Below are positions 26,661-38,300 of a DNA stretch of 64,000 nucleotides, piece by piece. The DNA comes from Mastigias papua. Lineage: Eukaryota; Cnidaria; Scyphozoa; Rhizostomeae; Mastigiidae. The notes under the pieces were generated by a model. That model was not told where the DNA came from and did not search any database. It saw only the letters and a program-made list of their open reading frames with translations. The stretch is taken from NCBI GenBank assembly GCA_964019165.1, contig OZ025267.1, positions 5,069,269 to 5,133,268 on the forward strand. Reading direction: 5' to 3'. The position numbers were made by a program, and so were the translations under genes. Every line of letters starts with the position of its first letter. Position 1 is the first letter of the stretch.

Positions 26661-26912
26661 CAAACGGGACCTAAGTACCAATCAGGGTGCTATATAATAG
26701 TAGCAAAAGCTGAAATGAACTTTTGTTTCTGTCTAGTCTGTGCCGTCGATTCGCAGCAATTGATAAGGGAGTTTTCATGAAAATTGCTCTTGAGTTTGTA
26801 AACAAAATTTCTCTCAATGAGAATTTGCAGCGAATATGGAAAGTGTCCGCATACATATTGAACGGCAGTGTAGGAATCCGCATGCTAGAAACAAAATACC
26901 GCTGATATCATG

Positions 26913-29900
26913 TTAGAAATTTACGTACCTTTTGCGTCCTTTCGGGTCATCTTGTGTTTGAAATACATTAGATGCAGCCATAAGGTTTTCAATATATTGT
27001 CCTAAGACCTTGAAAGAGAACAGAATCAAATGCTACACCAACGGTATTGCAACAACTAACAATCATGTACAGATTTTGTACAAGAACGTGGCTTATAAGA
27101 AAGTAGTATTCAACTGCTCAAAAAGTTACAAAAGCTCAGTACTCGGCGTCTGAGACCTAAGAAAGTCTGCTTTGTTTCTGCTGTTTCCACCTTTGTATAG
27201 TAGTACAAAATTTCAAACATTCTTGCCAAGCAAGTCCTAAGAATGATCTAGTTCTGCAATAGTGGAAATGCTGTGAAAAGTTCAGTACTGGGACAAAAAA
27301 GCTTTTCTTATAGAAAAACGTGCATTGACAAGATGGGTATCACTGAATAACTAGTTAGCTAGCGTACTCAACTGGTCACGGGCTGATCGAATGATCGTCT
27401 TGCTATCAAATTATTATTATTATTATTATTAATACTTTAATTTAAAGTTGGCTTTTCGAAATAGCTAAAAATAAAAGCTAATTAAGGCCAACTATTTACA
27501 AAAAGGTATACAAAAGAAATACATATCAAAGAGCATGTCAACTCGTCTTATATTTTCACACTTACAAACAGCTGTTTTTCATTGTTCCCCAAGAACGCCA
27601 TTTTAGAATCCTGCCTTACTCGTATTATATCAAATTTTCAACCTGAATCGATTGTTAACGTAATCTGATACAATATAAACCTAATGACAAACAATTTAAC
27701 AAAACCAATAAAAATAGCAACCGATCAATTCATTACTTGTGCTATCTGTATACAACACTGCCAAATTGAAACTTTACTTCCTGTGATGGAAATCGCCAAT
27801 AATATCACAATATGAGAACCACAAAAAATATCATTGTAGTGAACATTGTAAATATCATTGAAAAGAGCCAAACGTGAACATTGGTTCATTCGAAAAAACT
27901 CCAAGTAATTCAGATATTTCCAAGTTTACCTAGACACAAACCAAAGCAGGATGCTCTGAGACAAGCTTTCCAAGCTATCCGAACGTGGGAAGAGTCAGGG
28001 GCGGTGGAGCAACATTTATGCTGGGGGGGGCGCTGGAGTTGACACTGGAGGGACATAAAACTTTCTAATATTGCTTATGGAATAGCCCTATCCATTTGGG
28101 TGTGCAAAATGGAAATATTTACAACTTAGGATTTTCTTTCTAGTTTTTACTACGATATTCGTCATGGTTCTCATACTCAGTTTTTGATCAAGCTGGGCTT
28201 TCCAACAACCATTACAATTGTTAATTATATCTACTGTAAGGTGACTCTGATCCTAAAAGCCTCAAAGGTATCTAGATGCTCTTGCGAGCACAAGATGAAC
28301 TGACCTGATTTTCTGACTTTAGCTTCAGATTTTCGTCTTTCACAGCATCCACCCTTTGTGATAAATCTGCAAAAAGACAACAACACAAAAACATACAAAA
28401 TAAACAGTATAAACAAGTGGAAAAGCTACTAAATTATGAATGTTATTCAAGTATCACAAGATGTCCAGTCTGAAATCAAACATACTTATTACTTCATATG
28501 ATTTGTATACATAATGCATTCAGGCTAGGATAAGTGCATTTATATTTTGGAAGGTGTCAAAAAAGCTTACAATACCAAACCATAGTGGATCCGCTTATAG
28601 GTCTTACAAATGGTAAAAACTTTTAACATATGATTCCTAGGGCATTATGTGAATATCACTTTACTTCTCTTGGAATGAATATCTGGGATCTCATCCACCT
28701 CAGCTTCAAAATATGCAGAAGTAGTTAAAAAAATCACTGTTATTCTCATTGATCAAAGGCATCACTTTCTAAGTAGCATATGAATAAATTCCTGAAATAG
28801 CTCGGGGAGGGTGGAGGGAGGGGTCAAATGCTCTCTTGGAGAAGACTATCTGGCATTCTGGTTAACAGTGGGATGATTCTAGGAACTAAAATACACATAT
28901 TCAACAAATCTATGTAACAGCAATAGGGAACTTTACCAAAGATCTTCTGCATAAAAGATTTGTGAAAGTCCACCTATAGTTGCAGAGGGAAAAATGATCT
29001 GGTTCCTCCCAACTTAGCAAAAATATTAGGGTCCATATCCTCTATATTTTCAAAAGAATGCATGGGATATAAATGCCAACAATTCCACTATTCACTAACC
29101 ATAAATAAATTTGTACTGAGTGCCAGGTGCTTGATATTGTAGAATATTATGAGATAGATGGAAGTTATGAAGGAGATATGAACATTGCCATGCACTTGAA
29201 GATGCAAATGAAATTAATTCTGGCCAATGAGTTGCCAAAGTTAACTTTGCATAAAAGCCAGCTCATAACTAAACAATAAGACTGTACCATTAAGAATTGA
29301 TGTCATAATAGTAACATTGCTACATGAAGAAGCTATGAATTGTTATTGCCAAGAAATAATGAACTAAATCAAGATTGGCTTTGTATTGTACTATTACTCA
29401 AAAAAGTGGGAACATTCTTTAACATAACAAAAGCTTTCTTCACCCAACACTTGTCAGAGCATGAAACATCCAGTGCTGATAGAAAAATTACCAAAATATA
29501 TAAACAGATGTGAATAAGTTCTTGTGACATGGAGACTTTTGCATCCCATTGGCCATATGGTGGCCAATGGGCATCTGTTCACTATTGTCCAGTTGAAGAA
29601 TTCAAGGGAAAAAAGATATTCCATGTTTACATAGGATTGGGTTTAGATTCATTATGAAAACAGACTGCAAAATATTTCAATGATGGGGAAATCTCGCTTG
29701 TCCACTAATCCAAAATTATTGTCTGTATATGTTTTACAACATTGAGGGCTTCCAATAAGATCTTGTCCAATGGCTGAATCACATTTTATTTTAGGACTAG
29801 AATCTTTACACATATGAGATGGCTGCTTATATTTTGCTATAGGTAGAGGTATCCTTTGTTAGCTAGAAAATCCCAGTTGGTTCTATTTAAGTAATTTCAG

Positions 29901-31996
29901 CTCATGGTGAATGAATGGGCTTACCATCAAGAGTGCTCTGAAGAGCAAGAACTTGCTCAATCAGGCGTGATTTTTCCCTCTCATTTGTGAGACTATCATC
30001 TTGGACTTCAAAACCTATGAGGAAAAACCAAGAAACAAAAGATACAACAATGAAAAATGAACATAAGAACAGTTTGAGTTCATATAGTAATAAAATGCAT
30101 AGGGCAATGATTCATTGAAATGAAAAACTAAACATAAAATATGGGTTCATAAATATATTACCAACATACAGTTCTTCACAGTTATCAACCAGTTTAAATG
30201 ATGCAGCTCAGAAATGTACAGCTGCATGAATGTTAGTGAAATCCAACAAATGATGTTAGTGAGTTAAAGTTAGGGCAACAGTAAATTTTTCTATTAATGT
30301 CATTGCTTTTGAACAGTTAAATTTTCATATGTAACTTAGATAAAATATTAAGTATCAGTATACTAAAATGGGCATAAAAACCAAAAGTCCAGCTTACAAA
30401 ATTTGTGAGGATTAGGTATTATTGTGTTAGCACAGATATCTCTGCAATGAGTAAATTGAATGATAACTACAATAAATGCTTACTTTTAAGTATCAAAAAT
30501 GGTTAATTAAAAGAGCAAAAACAACACCAAACCTTCATTGAAATTTTCATGCCGGTCACTTAAGATTACACATAGAACATTTCTTAGCCATCAGTCTAGT
30601 ATTTTTCCAGAAATAAATGGGTATTTCATTCCATTTAGGCAATAGAAAAGAAAGACTAAAAGTTATATTGTTGCTTGGACTTCATCACATTCCATGTGAT
30701 AAAACTACTATACCCTCTTCTGTCAGTATCCTTAATTCTGTCAACATAACAATTTATATCATGAATTGTCCTATTGATGAAAGGAATTTAATAACACACA
30801 ATACAGTGTTTTAGCCAAATTACAAAAATGTGGATACATTATGAACAAGGTAGCAATAAAGTTAGTTGCTACAGTAGATTTGACATGCTTGTTAATTATG
30901 ATTTAGGTGTTATATTTCTTGATGCAGCTTCTTACTCTCTGATTGGTAAGGTTTAAAAGTTTGATTTCCACCATGAACTTTAATGGCAGTCTCTCCATCT
31001 GAAACAGGTGATTGCCTTTTCAATTCTCCTTTATTCTGTTTATCTAAAATGCATCTAAAATGTTTCAAATGGGCTTGAAATTTATAAGGCAAGATAATAG
31101 AATCAATTGAAAAAGTAAAAAGCATTAAAATCAAATAAATATAATCAATGGGTATGACACACTATAAAACTGAAAATCCTATCAGTGCATTTGCTATAAA
31201 GGAAGAGAATTGTCCACACTGAAAAAGTTCAGGTTTTACTACATATATTGTCGTAAATGATAATTGTGATGGGTTTTTGCTGTTTCTATTATTTTGTATT
31301 ATTGCAGGCTTTTTGAGAGGGGCACCCATTGGAGAGGGTCACGCATTAGAGAGGGTTGCTCACTGGAGAGGGATTATCATTAGAAAGTATTAAAAATGAT
31401 TAAAAGCATCTTAGCTACTGAAAAACACAATAAGTAATTATAATTCATAGAGGAGAAGGTACAATTCTCATTCAGACATCTGTCGGTCTCTAGACCAAAA
31501 TACTTAATGAAACAACAAACTCTAGAACATTGAAACAGTATGCATGAAGTAATTAGGAGAAGAAGAATTTCCACATTATCTAACCCAATACGGCCAATAC
31601 ATAAGCTGTTAGCGTGCGCGTCGCAAACTCATAAGTTTGCGACATTCTTCTCCTATCTTCAAAGACCTTAACTTCTCGCTGATATATTTAAACTCAAAAC
31701 TCTTCACTTTTGTTTCCTTAACAATTGCTTCTAATGTTCATTATCTGTTCATCATTATTCTACAACCCAGGCAGGTAAGGATGATCTGTACTTGACTGAA
31801 ATCACTGTTCGGTATGCGTTAAAATCCTTGCGTCATCTTGGGCCCAAGATATGACTACATCTAATATGCTATGGTAATATTCTTGGAGTGTCAAAAAGGT
31901 CTTACCATTAATTGTAAATATTCTATCCTCATGTCTGCTCATACTTCTTTCATCATTTTCTGAAAATGGGCCACTCTCGCTACTTTTGAAATCCAT
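26913..31996 (-). CDS. SCOC: Short coiled-coil protein, four coding exons
   Basis: SCOC is a small coiled-coil adaptor that binds Golgi Arl GTPases and takes part in autophagy control. Coding exons read on the minus strand: 31996-31906, 30014-29925, 28366-28305, 27008-26913, giving 112 residues. All donors are GT, all acceptors AG, and every junction keeps the frame. Exon 1 encodes a variable acidic start (MDFKSSESGPF). Exons 2-4 encode the conserved heptad region, including RLIEQVLALQSTL, LSQRVDAVKDENLKLKSENQ and VLGQYIENLMAAS, nearly the family consensus. Animal SCOC proteins are usually about 80-160 residues. The last exon ends in TAA after RYVNF; a GTACGT lies just before it, so an additional 3' exon is possible. 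The start codon lies about 157 bp from that of MBLAC1 on the other strand. Confidence 0.93.
27410..27431. repeat. (ATT)n microsatellite
   Basis: About seven ATT units occur in the last intron of SCOC. The rest of that intron (27009-28304) holds nothing recognised. Confidence 0.9.
29545..29571. repeat. Perfect 11-bp inverted repeat
   Basis: CCCATTGGCCA and TGGCCAATGGG are separated by five bases in SCOC intron 2. They contain two inverted CCATTGG (CCAAT-box-like) motifs. No function is shown. Confidence 0.7.
30910..31073 (-). other. Candidate alternative terminal exon in SCOC intron 1
   Basis: An open stretch on the minus strand follows an AG acceptor (TTTCAAG, exon from 31073) and ends in TAA at 30910. 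It begins with two bases that complete a codon after SCOC exon 1, so splicing exon 1 to it would keep the frame and add 54 residues (start AHLKHFRCILDKQNKGELK). The translation is lysine- and glutamine-rich and has no coiled-coil core. Phase agreement has a one-in-three chance of being accidental, so this is a weak candidate. Confidence 0.25.
31300..31382. repeat. 17-bp imperfect tandem repeat, about five copies
   Basis: The units read like ATTGGAGAGGGTCACGC, ATTAGAGAGGGTTGCTC and ACTGGAGAGGGATTATC, in SCOC intron 1. The same ATTAGAGAGGGG flavour appears in reverse complement at 51825-51975. Confidence 0.75.
31620..31643. repeat. Perfect hairpin, 10-bp stem and 4-base loop
   Basis: GTCGCAAACT, loop CATA, AGTTTGCGAC. 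It lies in SCOC intron 1 about 260 bp downstream of the exon 1 donor. No function is shown. Confidence 0.75.
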
Positions 31997-32153
31997 TTTC
32001 TTTTACAGCTGCTTGTTAATAAATTCTGGGCACAGAGACTGCTAGTGATTGAGTTGAATTGTTATGATAGCCTCGTTGTGTTGACGAGGTGAATACATCA
32101 TTGCATCTTTATGTGTGGAAATATGCAGATGGCATGTTTCTTTACAGAACGAG
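31997..32153. promoter_or_regulatory. Inferred bidirectional promoter between SCOC and MBLAC1
   Basis: Only about 157 bp separate the SCOC start codon (minus) from the likely MBLAC1 start codon (plus), so both transcripts must begin in or across this region. No TATA box stands out. TTTCTTTACAG ending at 32147, six bases before the MBLAC1 ATG, resembles a splice acceptor. A GAG/GTGAAT donor near 32089 could form a small 5' untranslated intron. The promoter call rests on gene arrangement only. Confidence 0.5.
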
Positions 32154-32777
32154 ATGGAACACCAATTTAAAGTTACAGTTCTCATCGAGGGCTACAGTTA
32201 CACAGATAAAGATGGTAGGTATCGAGCCACTGGCACTTCAAGTCTCATCACTGGACCAATTAATGTTCTTGTTGACACTGGAGGACCATGGGATAAAGAA
32301 GTATTATTAAAAAGGATGGAGGAGATAGATTGCAAACCTGAGAACATTAATTATGTCGTATGCACACATGGACATTCAGATCACGTTGGTAATTTAAACG
32401 TTTTTCGGAAATCAATGCATATAGTTGGCTTTGATATTAATAAAGGAGACATTTACTTTGATCATGATTTCAAGGGAGGTGAAGCTTATAACTTGTATGA
32501 AGATACTGTTGTTGTGGTGCCAACACCCGGGCACATGCACAATGATGTTAGCGTTGTGGTTAAGTGTGTCTCTAGCCTTGGGACTGTGGCAATTTGCGGT
32601 GACTTATTTGAATCAGAAAATGATGATGGTGCATGGCAAGAGATAAGTGAATGGCCTGAAGAGCAGTTAAAGAACAGAAATAAAATAATGGACATGGTGG
32701 ATTACATAGTGCCAGGACATGGGCCAATGTTTCAAGTGAAAAATAAGGCTAGTGATGATAAATTTGCAAAAGACTAG
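32154..32777 (+). CDS. MBLAC1: Metallo-beta-lactamase domain-containing protein 1, single coding exon
   Basis: MBLAC1 is a metallo-beta-lactamase-fold hydrolase; the human protein has been described as an RNA endonuclease for histone pre-mRNA and as a binder of ceftriaxone. The 207-residue frame starts at MEHQFKVTVLIEGY. The frame is open 13 codons further up to 32115, but a likely splice acceptor lies six bases before the chosen ATG. Visible fold motifs, in order, are DTGGPW (41-46), the zinc motif THGHSDHVGN (71-80), TPGH with H127, CGDLFE with D150, and VPGHGP with H189. These are all the metal ligands expected. The human protein has 266 residues; the difference lies mostly in a human insertion before DTGG and a longer tail. 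No intron interrupts the coding part. It is head to head with SCOC. Confidence 0.93.
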   Translation: MEHQFKVTVLIEGYSYTDKDGRYRATGTSSLITGPINVLVDTGGPWDKEVLLKRMEEIDCKPENINYVVCTHGHSDHVGNLNVFRKSMHIVGFDINKGDIYFDHDFKGGEAYNLYEDTVVVVPTPGHMHNDVSVVVKCVSSLGTVAICGDLFESENDDGAWQEISEWPEEQLKNRNKIMDMVDYIVPGHGPMFQVKNKASDDKFAKD

Positions 32778-34532
32778 CAAGTTGATGAGAAGAATAATAG
32801 TTGTACGAATATGTATGTAGACATGTTGTTGTATGCATTAAGAGGCAAAATTTACTTATCATCCCAATTTCCCCTGTATATGTTTATTTTATACTTTATT
32901 ATCTATTCCCACATGGAAGAATTTCTGCACACATACATGATGTATCCTTATGCAAAGATCTGATGAAAGTACAATTTTGTTATTCTGTATCTAACTATTT
33001 GCCTTACATTTGATCACCCATTTAGTGAAAATCAAAATCCCTCATTTTCAACATGGGTCATTTCTTTGCCAAACTGCAATGGCTGTAATATTCTAATGCC
33101 TGGTATAGAACCTTTTGTGTAATTCAAATATGAAACAAATACTTAGTATTCCTGGGAATAAGAACTTTTAGGTTTCACATCTTAGTCACCTAGGGTGTGG
33201 ATAGATGGGCTGGTAAACTGGTTGAAAACTTTAAAACTGGACTTTAATGCACAAATTATATAAGTACTGAATAATGTTGTAAAAACATTTTTGATATATG
33301 AAAATATCTCAGCTCTAAATATTCCTAAAATATTTTACAGTGAGAGAAATCAGTAGTCTATTACTAAGAACTATTAACTACCTTGTAACAAAAGTGTATG
33401 GTACTATATATTTGTTAGTTAGTATCCTATATATATGTCCCTTCTTGAAATCATGTTCATTTCACCACCCCCCCCCCCCCAACTTTTCTCCATATTCAAT
33501 AAACAGGGATAAAACACATCCTTGGATGCATAAATGTGTATGTAATCCTAAAATGATACATATATCTGACAGGATACCTCCTAGACTGCAAAGTCAAATA
33601 CTTCCAATTAGGACAATATTTGAGCTTGAGGAAGTATAATAGAAACTGCTAGTCAGATATATGAATGAAAAGCTTTTGCATTATTTATAAGTATACAGAG
33701 TGTAGTAGATTTGCTGCCTATTTAAGAAAAGCATTTCACATAAACAAAGTTCCTTATAACAGATTGCTAGAACATACTTCAAAAAACTCCCAAGATAAAC
33801 TATTGAAAGAAATGCTAAGATAGAGAGTTGAAGACTACCCAAGTAAAAAGTAGCTAATAAAATTGTAGCTAGTATGGAATACGGAACTTCTGTATGCCAC
33901 AAATGTGAACTTAAGGGTCAATAATTTTATGCTGTAATCTCTTTAGTCTTATTGAAATACTCCAGTCCAGTGTACAACAAACTCAAGATTTCCGAGGGTC
34001 ACACACCTGTGGTTAAGTTATTCCAGATTGGATAAGGCGTTGCTTTCACTTGAAAGTATACTCCTACTTAATCATAATGCATACTTGAGTCCTGAGATAA
34101 CCACATACTTCTGAATTAACAAGGATATCTTAACTCATATTAGTAACGACACCGAATTATGTCAACATCCATTAGAGATGTAAACTACGTCTATATGAAT
34201 TTTACGAGCAAAAAGGCACGATAAACAACTATATATGCTATGAGATTATAACGAAATATGCAACTTGGTCAGTTATGGAACTTTCAGTCATATACTCTAT
34301 ACGCCATCAACATAATCCAGACAAGTGATAAGCTATCTGGCAAATCTATGATCCCACACATTACAACTGGATAAACCAAGATGCAAATCATCTATCTCAG
34401 AGCTGTCCAGGTGGTGATAAGGGAAGTAACTGAGGTCGAAAATACCAGAGCTTCAAGCCATATTTAATCGTAATTTTACAGTTATTGATCGCATGAAGCA
34501 GCAATAAAGGAACCAAATTCTACTGTAAAAGG
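32778..34532. other. Gap between MBLAC1 and the next gene; no gene seen
   Basis: This is AT-rich non-coding sequence, with the 3' region of MBLAC1 at its left end. It contains a run of 13 C at 33468-33480 and an AATAAA near 33499 that could serve a long MBLAC1 transcript. Short open frames have no recognisable product. Confidence 0.6.
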
Positions 34533-34748
34533 CTAGCATAACGACTTCCCAGAAACCATATTGCTCGAAACTTTGTATGGAAGATCTAGGCCCTTCATCA
34601 AGAAGTTCCGAATATCAGAGCATCCGTTGCAACAGGCACAAAATGGTACAACCAGTTCATATAAAACGGCACATAAAAATCCAATCGGCCAGACAATGAG
34701 CAAAACAATGAACCATACAATTGTCCACAGCCACTGAAAATTCGCCAT
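34533..34748 (-). CDS. Small cysteine-rich membrane protein, 71 residues, unnamed family
   Basis: The predicted peptide starts MANFQWLWTIVWFIVLLIVW. It has one long hydrophobic stretch (about residues 5-38), then a PFCACCNGCSD cysteine cluster, an amphipathic FLMKGLDLPYKVSSNMV segment and a GKSLC end. From memory, many invertebrate genomes encode unnamed 65-75-residue proteins with this plan: a hydrophobic N-terminus, a PF..C...C segment, then LLKG, a middle region with NM, and a final G.(S/P)LC. That resemblance is the reason for calling it a gene, and it was not checked. Two other minus-strand frames overlap it and are judged to be shadows. It faces the plus-strand gene at 35397 with about 650 bp between starts. 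Confidence 0.5.
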   Translation of the reverse strand: MANFQWLWTIVWFIVLLIVWPIGFLCAVLYELVVPFCACCNGCSDIRNFLMKGLDLPYKVSSNMVSGKSLC

Positions 34749-35396
34749 TTTTTTCTTGATAGTGATAGGGAAGTGATATCCTCAAGACTCCAGTCAGAGC
34801 CACACCACGGAATAGAGTTATTATATTCTGTGGCCACGCCCTCTCACACAATACAATCTTTCCTGCGTAGCGTCCTCCTCTAGCTGTGCGTTTATGAGTG
34901 TTGGACTGTGTTTACAACCAAAATGAGTGTTTCAAGCTTTGTAGCCTGAACTGCATTTTATTAGGCACGGCGCCACCAAATAAACAGTTGGGAGAGGGTG
35001 GCTAAAAACTCAACATAATTGCTTGATAAAGCCTAGCAGGATCAATGGCTGGCGAAAGGTGGAGGGGGGCTGAAGCCCACATCGACATCGTGCTTGTTTA
35101 GTTTATGTATATGTATGGTACCATTCAAAAATACATAATTTCACATAAATTTTGATAGACTGAACTTTTCAGCGGGAGGTATTATTGGAGAACCTTAATA
35201 TCACGCGCCAACGCATCGGATCACTTGCGTGTGTGGACGGGAGGCGACCGCGGAAATCAGAGGGACTTTGTACAGTTTTCTGGTCGCCACGGAAACCAGA
35301 AATCAATTGTTTTGAAACGAGGCTACATTAAGATATTGAAGATAGTTTCTCTGGCCATATGCTACTTTCAAGTGGCATTTATTCGTGCCATAGAAA

Positions 35397-38300
35397 ATGA
35401 CTCATATCCAGACAGAGAGAGGCTTCCCATCAAATTTAAAGCAGCGTGTGGAGAGGGTAAATTATCAATACCTTCGTGGCTTAGAGGAACTCAAAAGAAG
35501 ACGCCGGCCTGGAGGAATAACTGCCAAGCAGTTCGAACAAATAAGATCGTTCTCTCGGCAGTCTTGGAAATCTGAGTGCGAGGAACAAGACCCTTGTAAA
35601 AGCAGATTTCAAACTACTTATCTATCTTATCATCAATTTAGGACAGAGCCCTCTCAAGATGGCCAGGAGTACAAGTCGAAATCGCGACCTACATCACCTA
35701 CTAGAAAAAACAATCCACACCCTCCAAGGTACGGGATCACTGCTTTATTATAGCAACTTGATTGCTTCATGCTAGGTTAGCGCTAAAAGACCCATTTGGT
35801 ATATCAACGCTTTGATATATGCGTTTGTTATTTAGTATGATTAATAAAGATTGATGTCAATCAGATTGAATATACTGACAGCTAATGATGATAATAAGTT
35901 GTTTGTTAAATTACGACTGTTGTTAAAACCCTTATTCATGTAACTCGTAGCAGACTGGAAAAAGTATTGTCGTGGTAGGTGTGAGTCATAGTATACTGTT
36001 AATCTACTATATTAAGAAGGTAAGATGTAATTAGAATTAGGAATGTGTGATGAGAAGCTCTTGAGTAATGTACATGAGTTGCCATGGTATGCACACAACA
36101 GATGCCTTTTCTGCTTCTTGCCATGATGTTATTATCAAATGAAGGTACTATTCATAATTGTATTCCCCACAAGCCATGTCTACATCTATTCAAAGAGCTT
36201 CCTTTGGTCTGCCAATAGTAACACCTGTTGTAAATTTTTGTGTAAGCATTGCAAAGGATTAATTGTCTTCAACCACAGCTTATTCATTTTTAAACACATC
36301 AGTGAAAGCAATAGTTCACTACAGCTTCAAAAGTGTTTGACATAATTAATTTGAGGCTTGACAATTGAAAGTAGGACATTAAGTTGTAAATTTTATTGTG
36401 TTCACACAGAGGTCCTAGAAATGCAATTTTTATCTGATCTAACTCTACAGAGAATAAATAGGGAAGATATAAGTCTGGGTTAGACTATCATTTCATAATG
36501 ATTATTGACAATGGTGAAATAAAGATTTCCTCTCCTCAAGAATATATTGTCATTTCTCAATGATAAAAAAGTACCAGGATGAAGAACTCATTTTGGAATT
36601 TAGAGAACTCATAGGATCATTAATATCTAATAGACATATTCATGTAATTTATGACTGCCCTTGACAGCACTGATATCTCTGATCATGATCAACTAATCTC
36701 TGTTTAGTCAAATAATCAATTTTCAGACATTACTGAAGCAAGCAATTATAAACATAGATATCTAGTCGAAGTTTTCCATTCTCCTGATTGCTCTGTGTAA
36801 GAGACCACTAGATACAGTAGATGTGTAACCTGGAGATAGATAGCATTCAGGATTTGCCTGTCTTGTTGTGAGTATTCAATCTTATAGGAACCTATTCATG
36901 CTTGACTCCTTTTCTCTATGCTATAATTCTCTGTAGATACTAGACTTCTTGTTATTAAAATTTGTGTGTAAATCTATTCTGATGTTATTTGTTTCCTTTT
37001 AAGACAATTTATTACTCTTCATATAAAAGAGGCTCCTGGATTTCAATATAAAACTGGAAATCAAGTAAATATTCCATACAAAGGTTGGTTTAAATTCATT
37101 TTTGATGATTTCATTGCAAAAGAGATGACAAATTAAAAGTTGAGTCTTATTCGCTGTTGGTTCAACTTTATAATTAAAATTGAAATAGAAAGGTTCCACT
37201 TGGAGATAAGCCTAGTTTGTTCTATATATCAAATCAGCACCTTTGAATCTTCATCCAAAGATCTGTCTTGTACTGTGTAAGTACTTATTCCAAGACTATC
37301 TGCTGTTAGATCAATTGTTTATGTCACCTTAGTTCGCAATCAAGAATGCCAAATAACTCATAGCATGTCTATCTGTTGTATGGCGCAACCAATAAACTCA
37401 GTCAGGGGAATTTCTGTGGTTGTCCCATTTAATTGAGAATGTCTGTTTTCAGTTGGAAAAAGATATGGAAAGGAAGAGATATATGATGATAAAAAGCTGT
37501 ACTATAGTACACCAATATATGATGACATGAAGAAATGGGTAAGTATTGAATAGATTTATCAGTTATCTTTAACAAGACTGTTTTATAACAAAACAGGACT
37601 AGCCTCAATGGGGCACTAGTTTGTTATTTCAAGATGCGTACATGTTGGGAGTATGAAACATACAAGGAAGTTTCAAAATTTACGTGAAATCAGATATTTT
37701 GCCCAAAAGTATGGCCATACTAGAGGTGCATACAGCATCATGTTGTATGCATTTGCAAATAGTGGGAAGCAGGAAAATATGAAATGTGTGAGGGAACTCA
37801 ATGATAATATATGATCTATAATAAATCCTATAACAATTAATGTTAGCAGGATATTGCGGCTTCATTGTAAAACACAGAACAACCATGACAACAATAAACA
37901 TTTGTATGCAAGTGTCTTGTAATCAGAATCATCATTAAAGTATATATTACAACAAAAACTGAGTTTCTCATCATCCTAATATGATATAGAATATAGCTCA
38001 TTAGATGTTGTGAAGTGAAAATATGAGAAAAATAAGTGACCTCAGTAGGGCTAAAACAGACATGACCCATGACTTCTACAATGAGTGTTGAGGGTCATTG
38101 TCAAAGATGACTTCATTAGATATGATAGCTCAAGTATTGTTGTATATTATGTTTTTTTTCACAGGAAGGATATCTCAAAACAGGCACATAAACATTCATA
38201 AAAAATAAAGATTTGTGCGCCCTGTGTCCCACTTCTGGATTCACCCATCATGAAATCACCTAGAAGTGCCATGTTGAAATACTACAGTTGCAATGAGCTA

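Noticed and set aside
27990..28065. Possible hAT-like element starting CAGGGGCGGTGGAGC
   Set aside because: A G-rich run (GGGGGGGG) and the opening resemble other MITEs, but no matching right end or target duplication was found.
35225..35575. 116-codon frame overlapping the first exon of the unrecognised gene
   Set aside because: It ends at an internal stop with no suitable donor; the overlapping frame from 35397 runs to a good GT donor and has a more protein-like composition.
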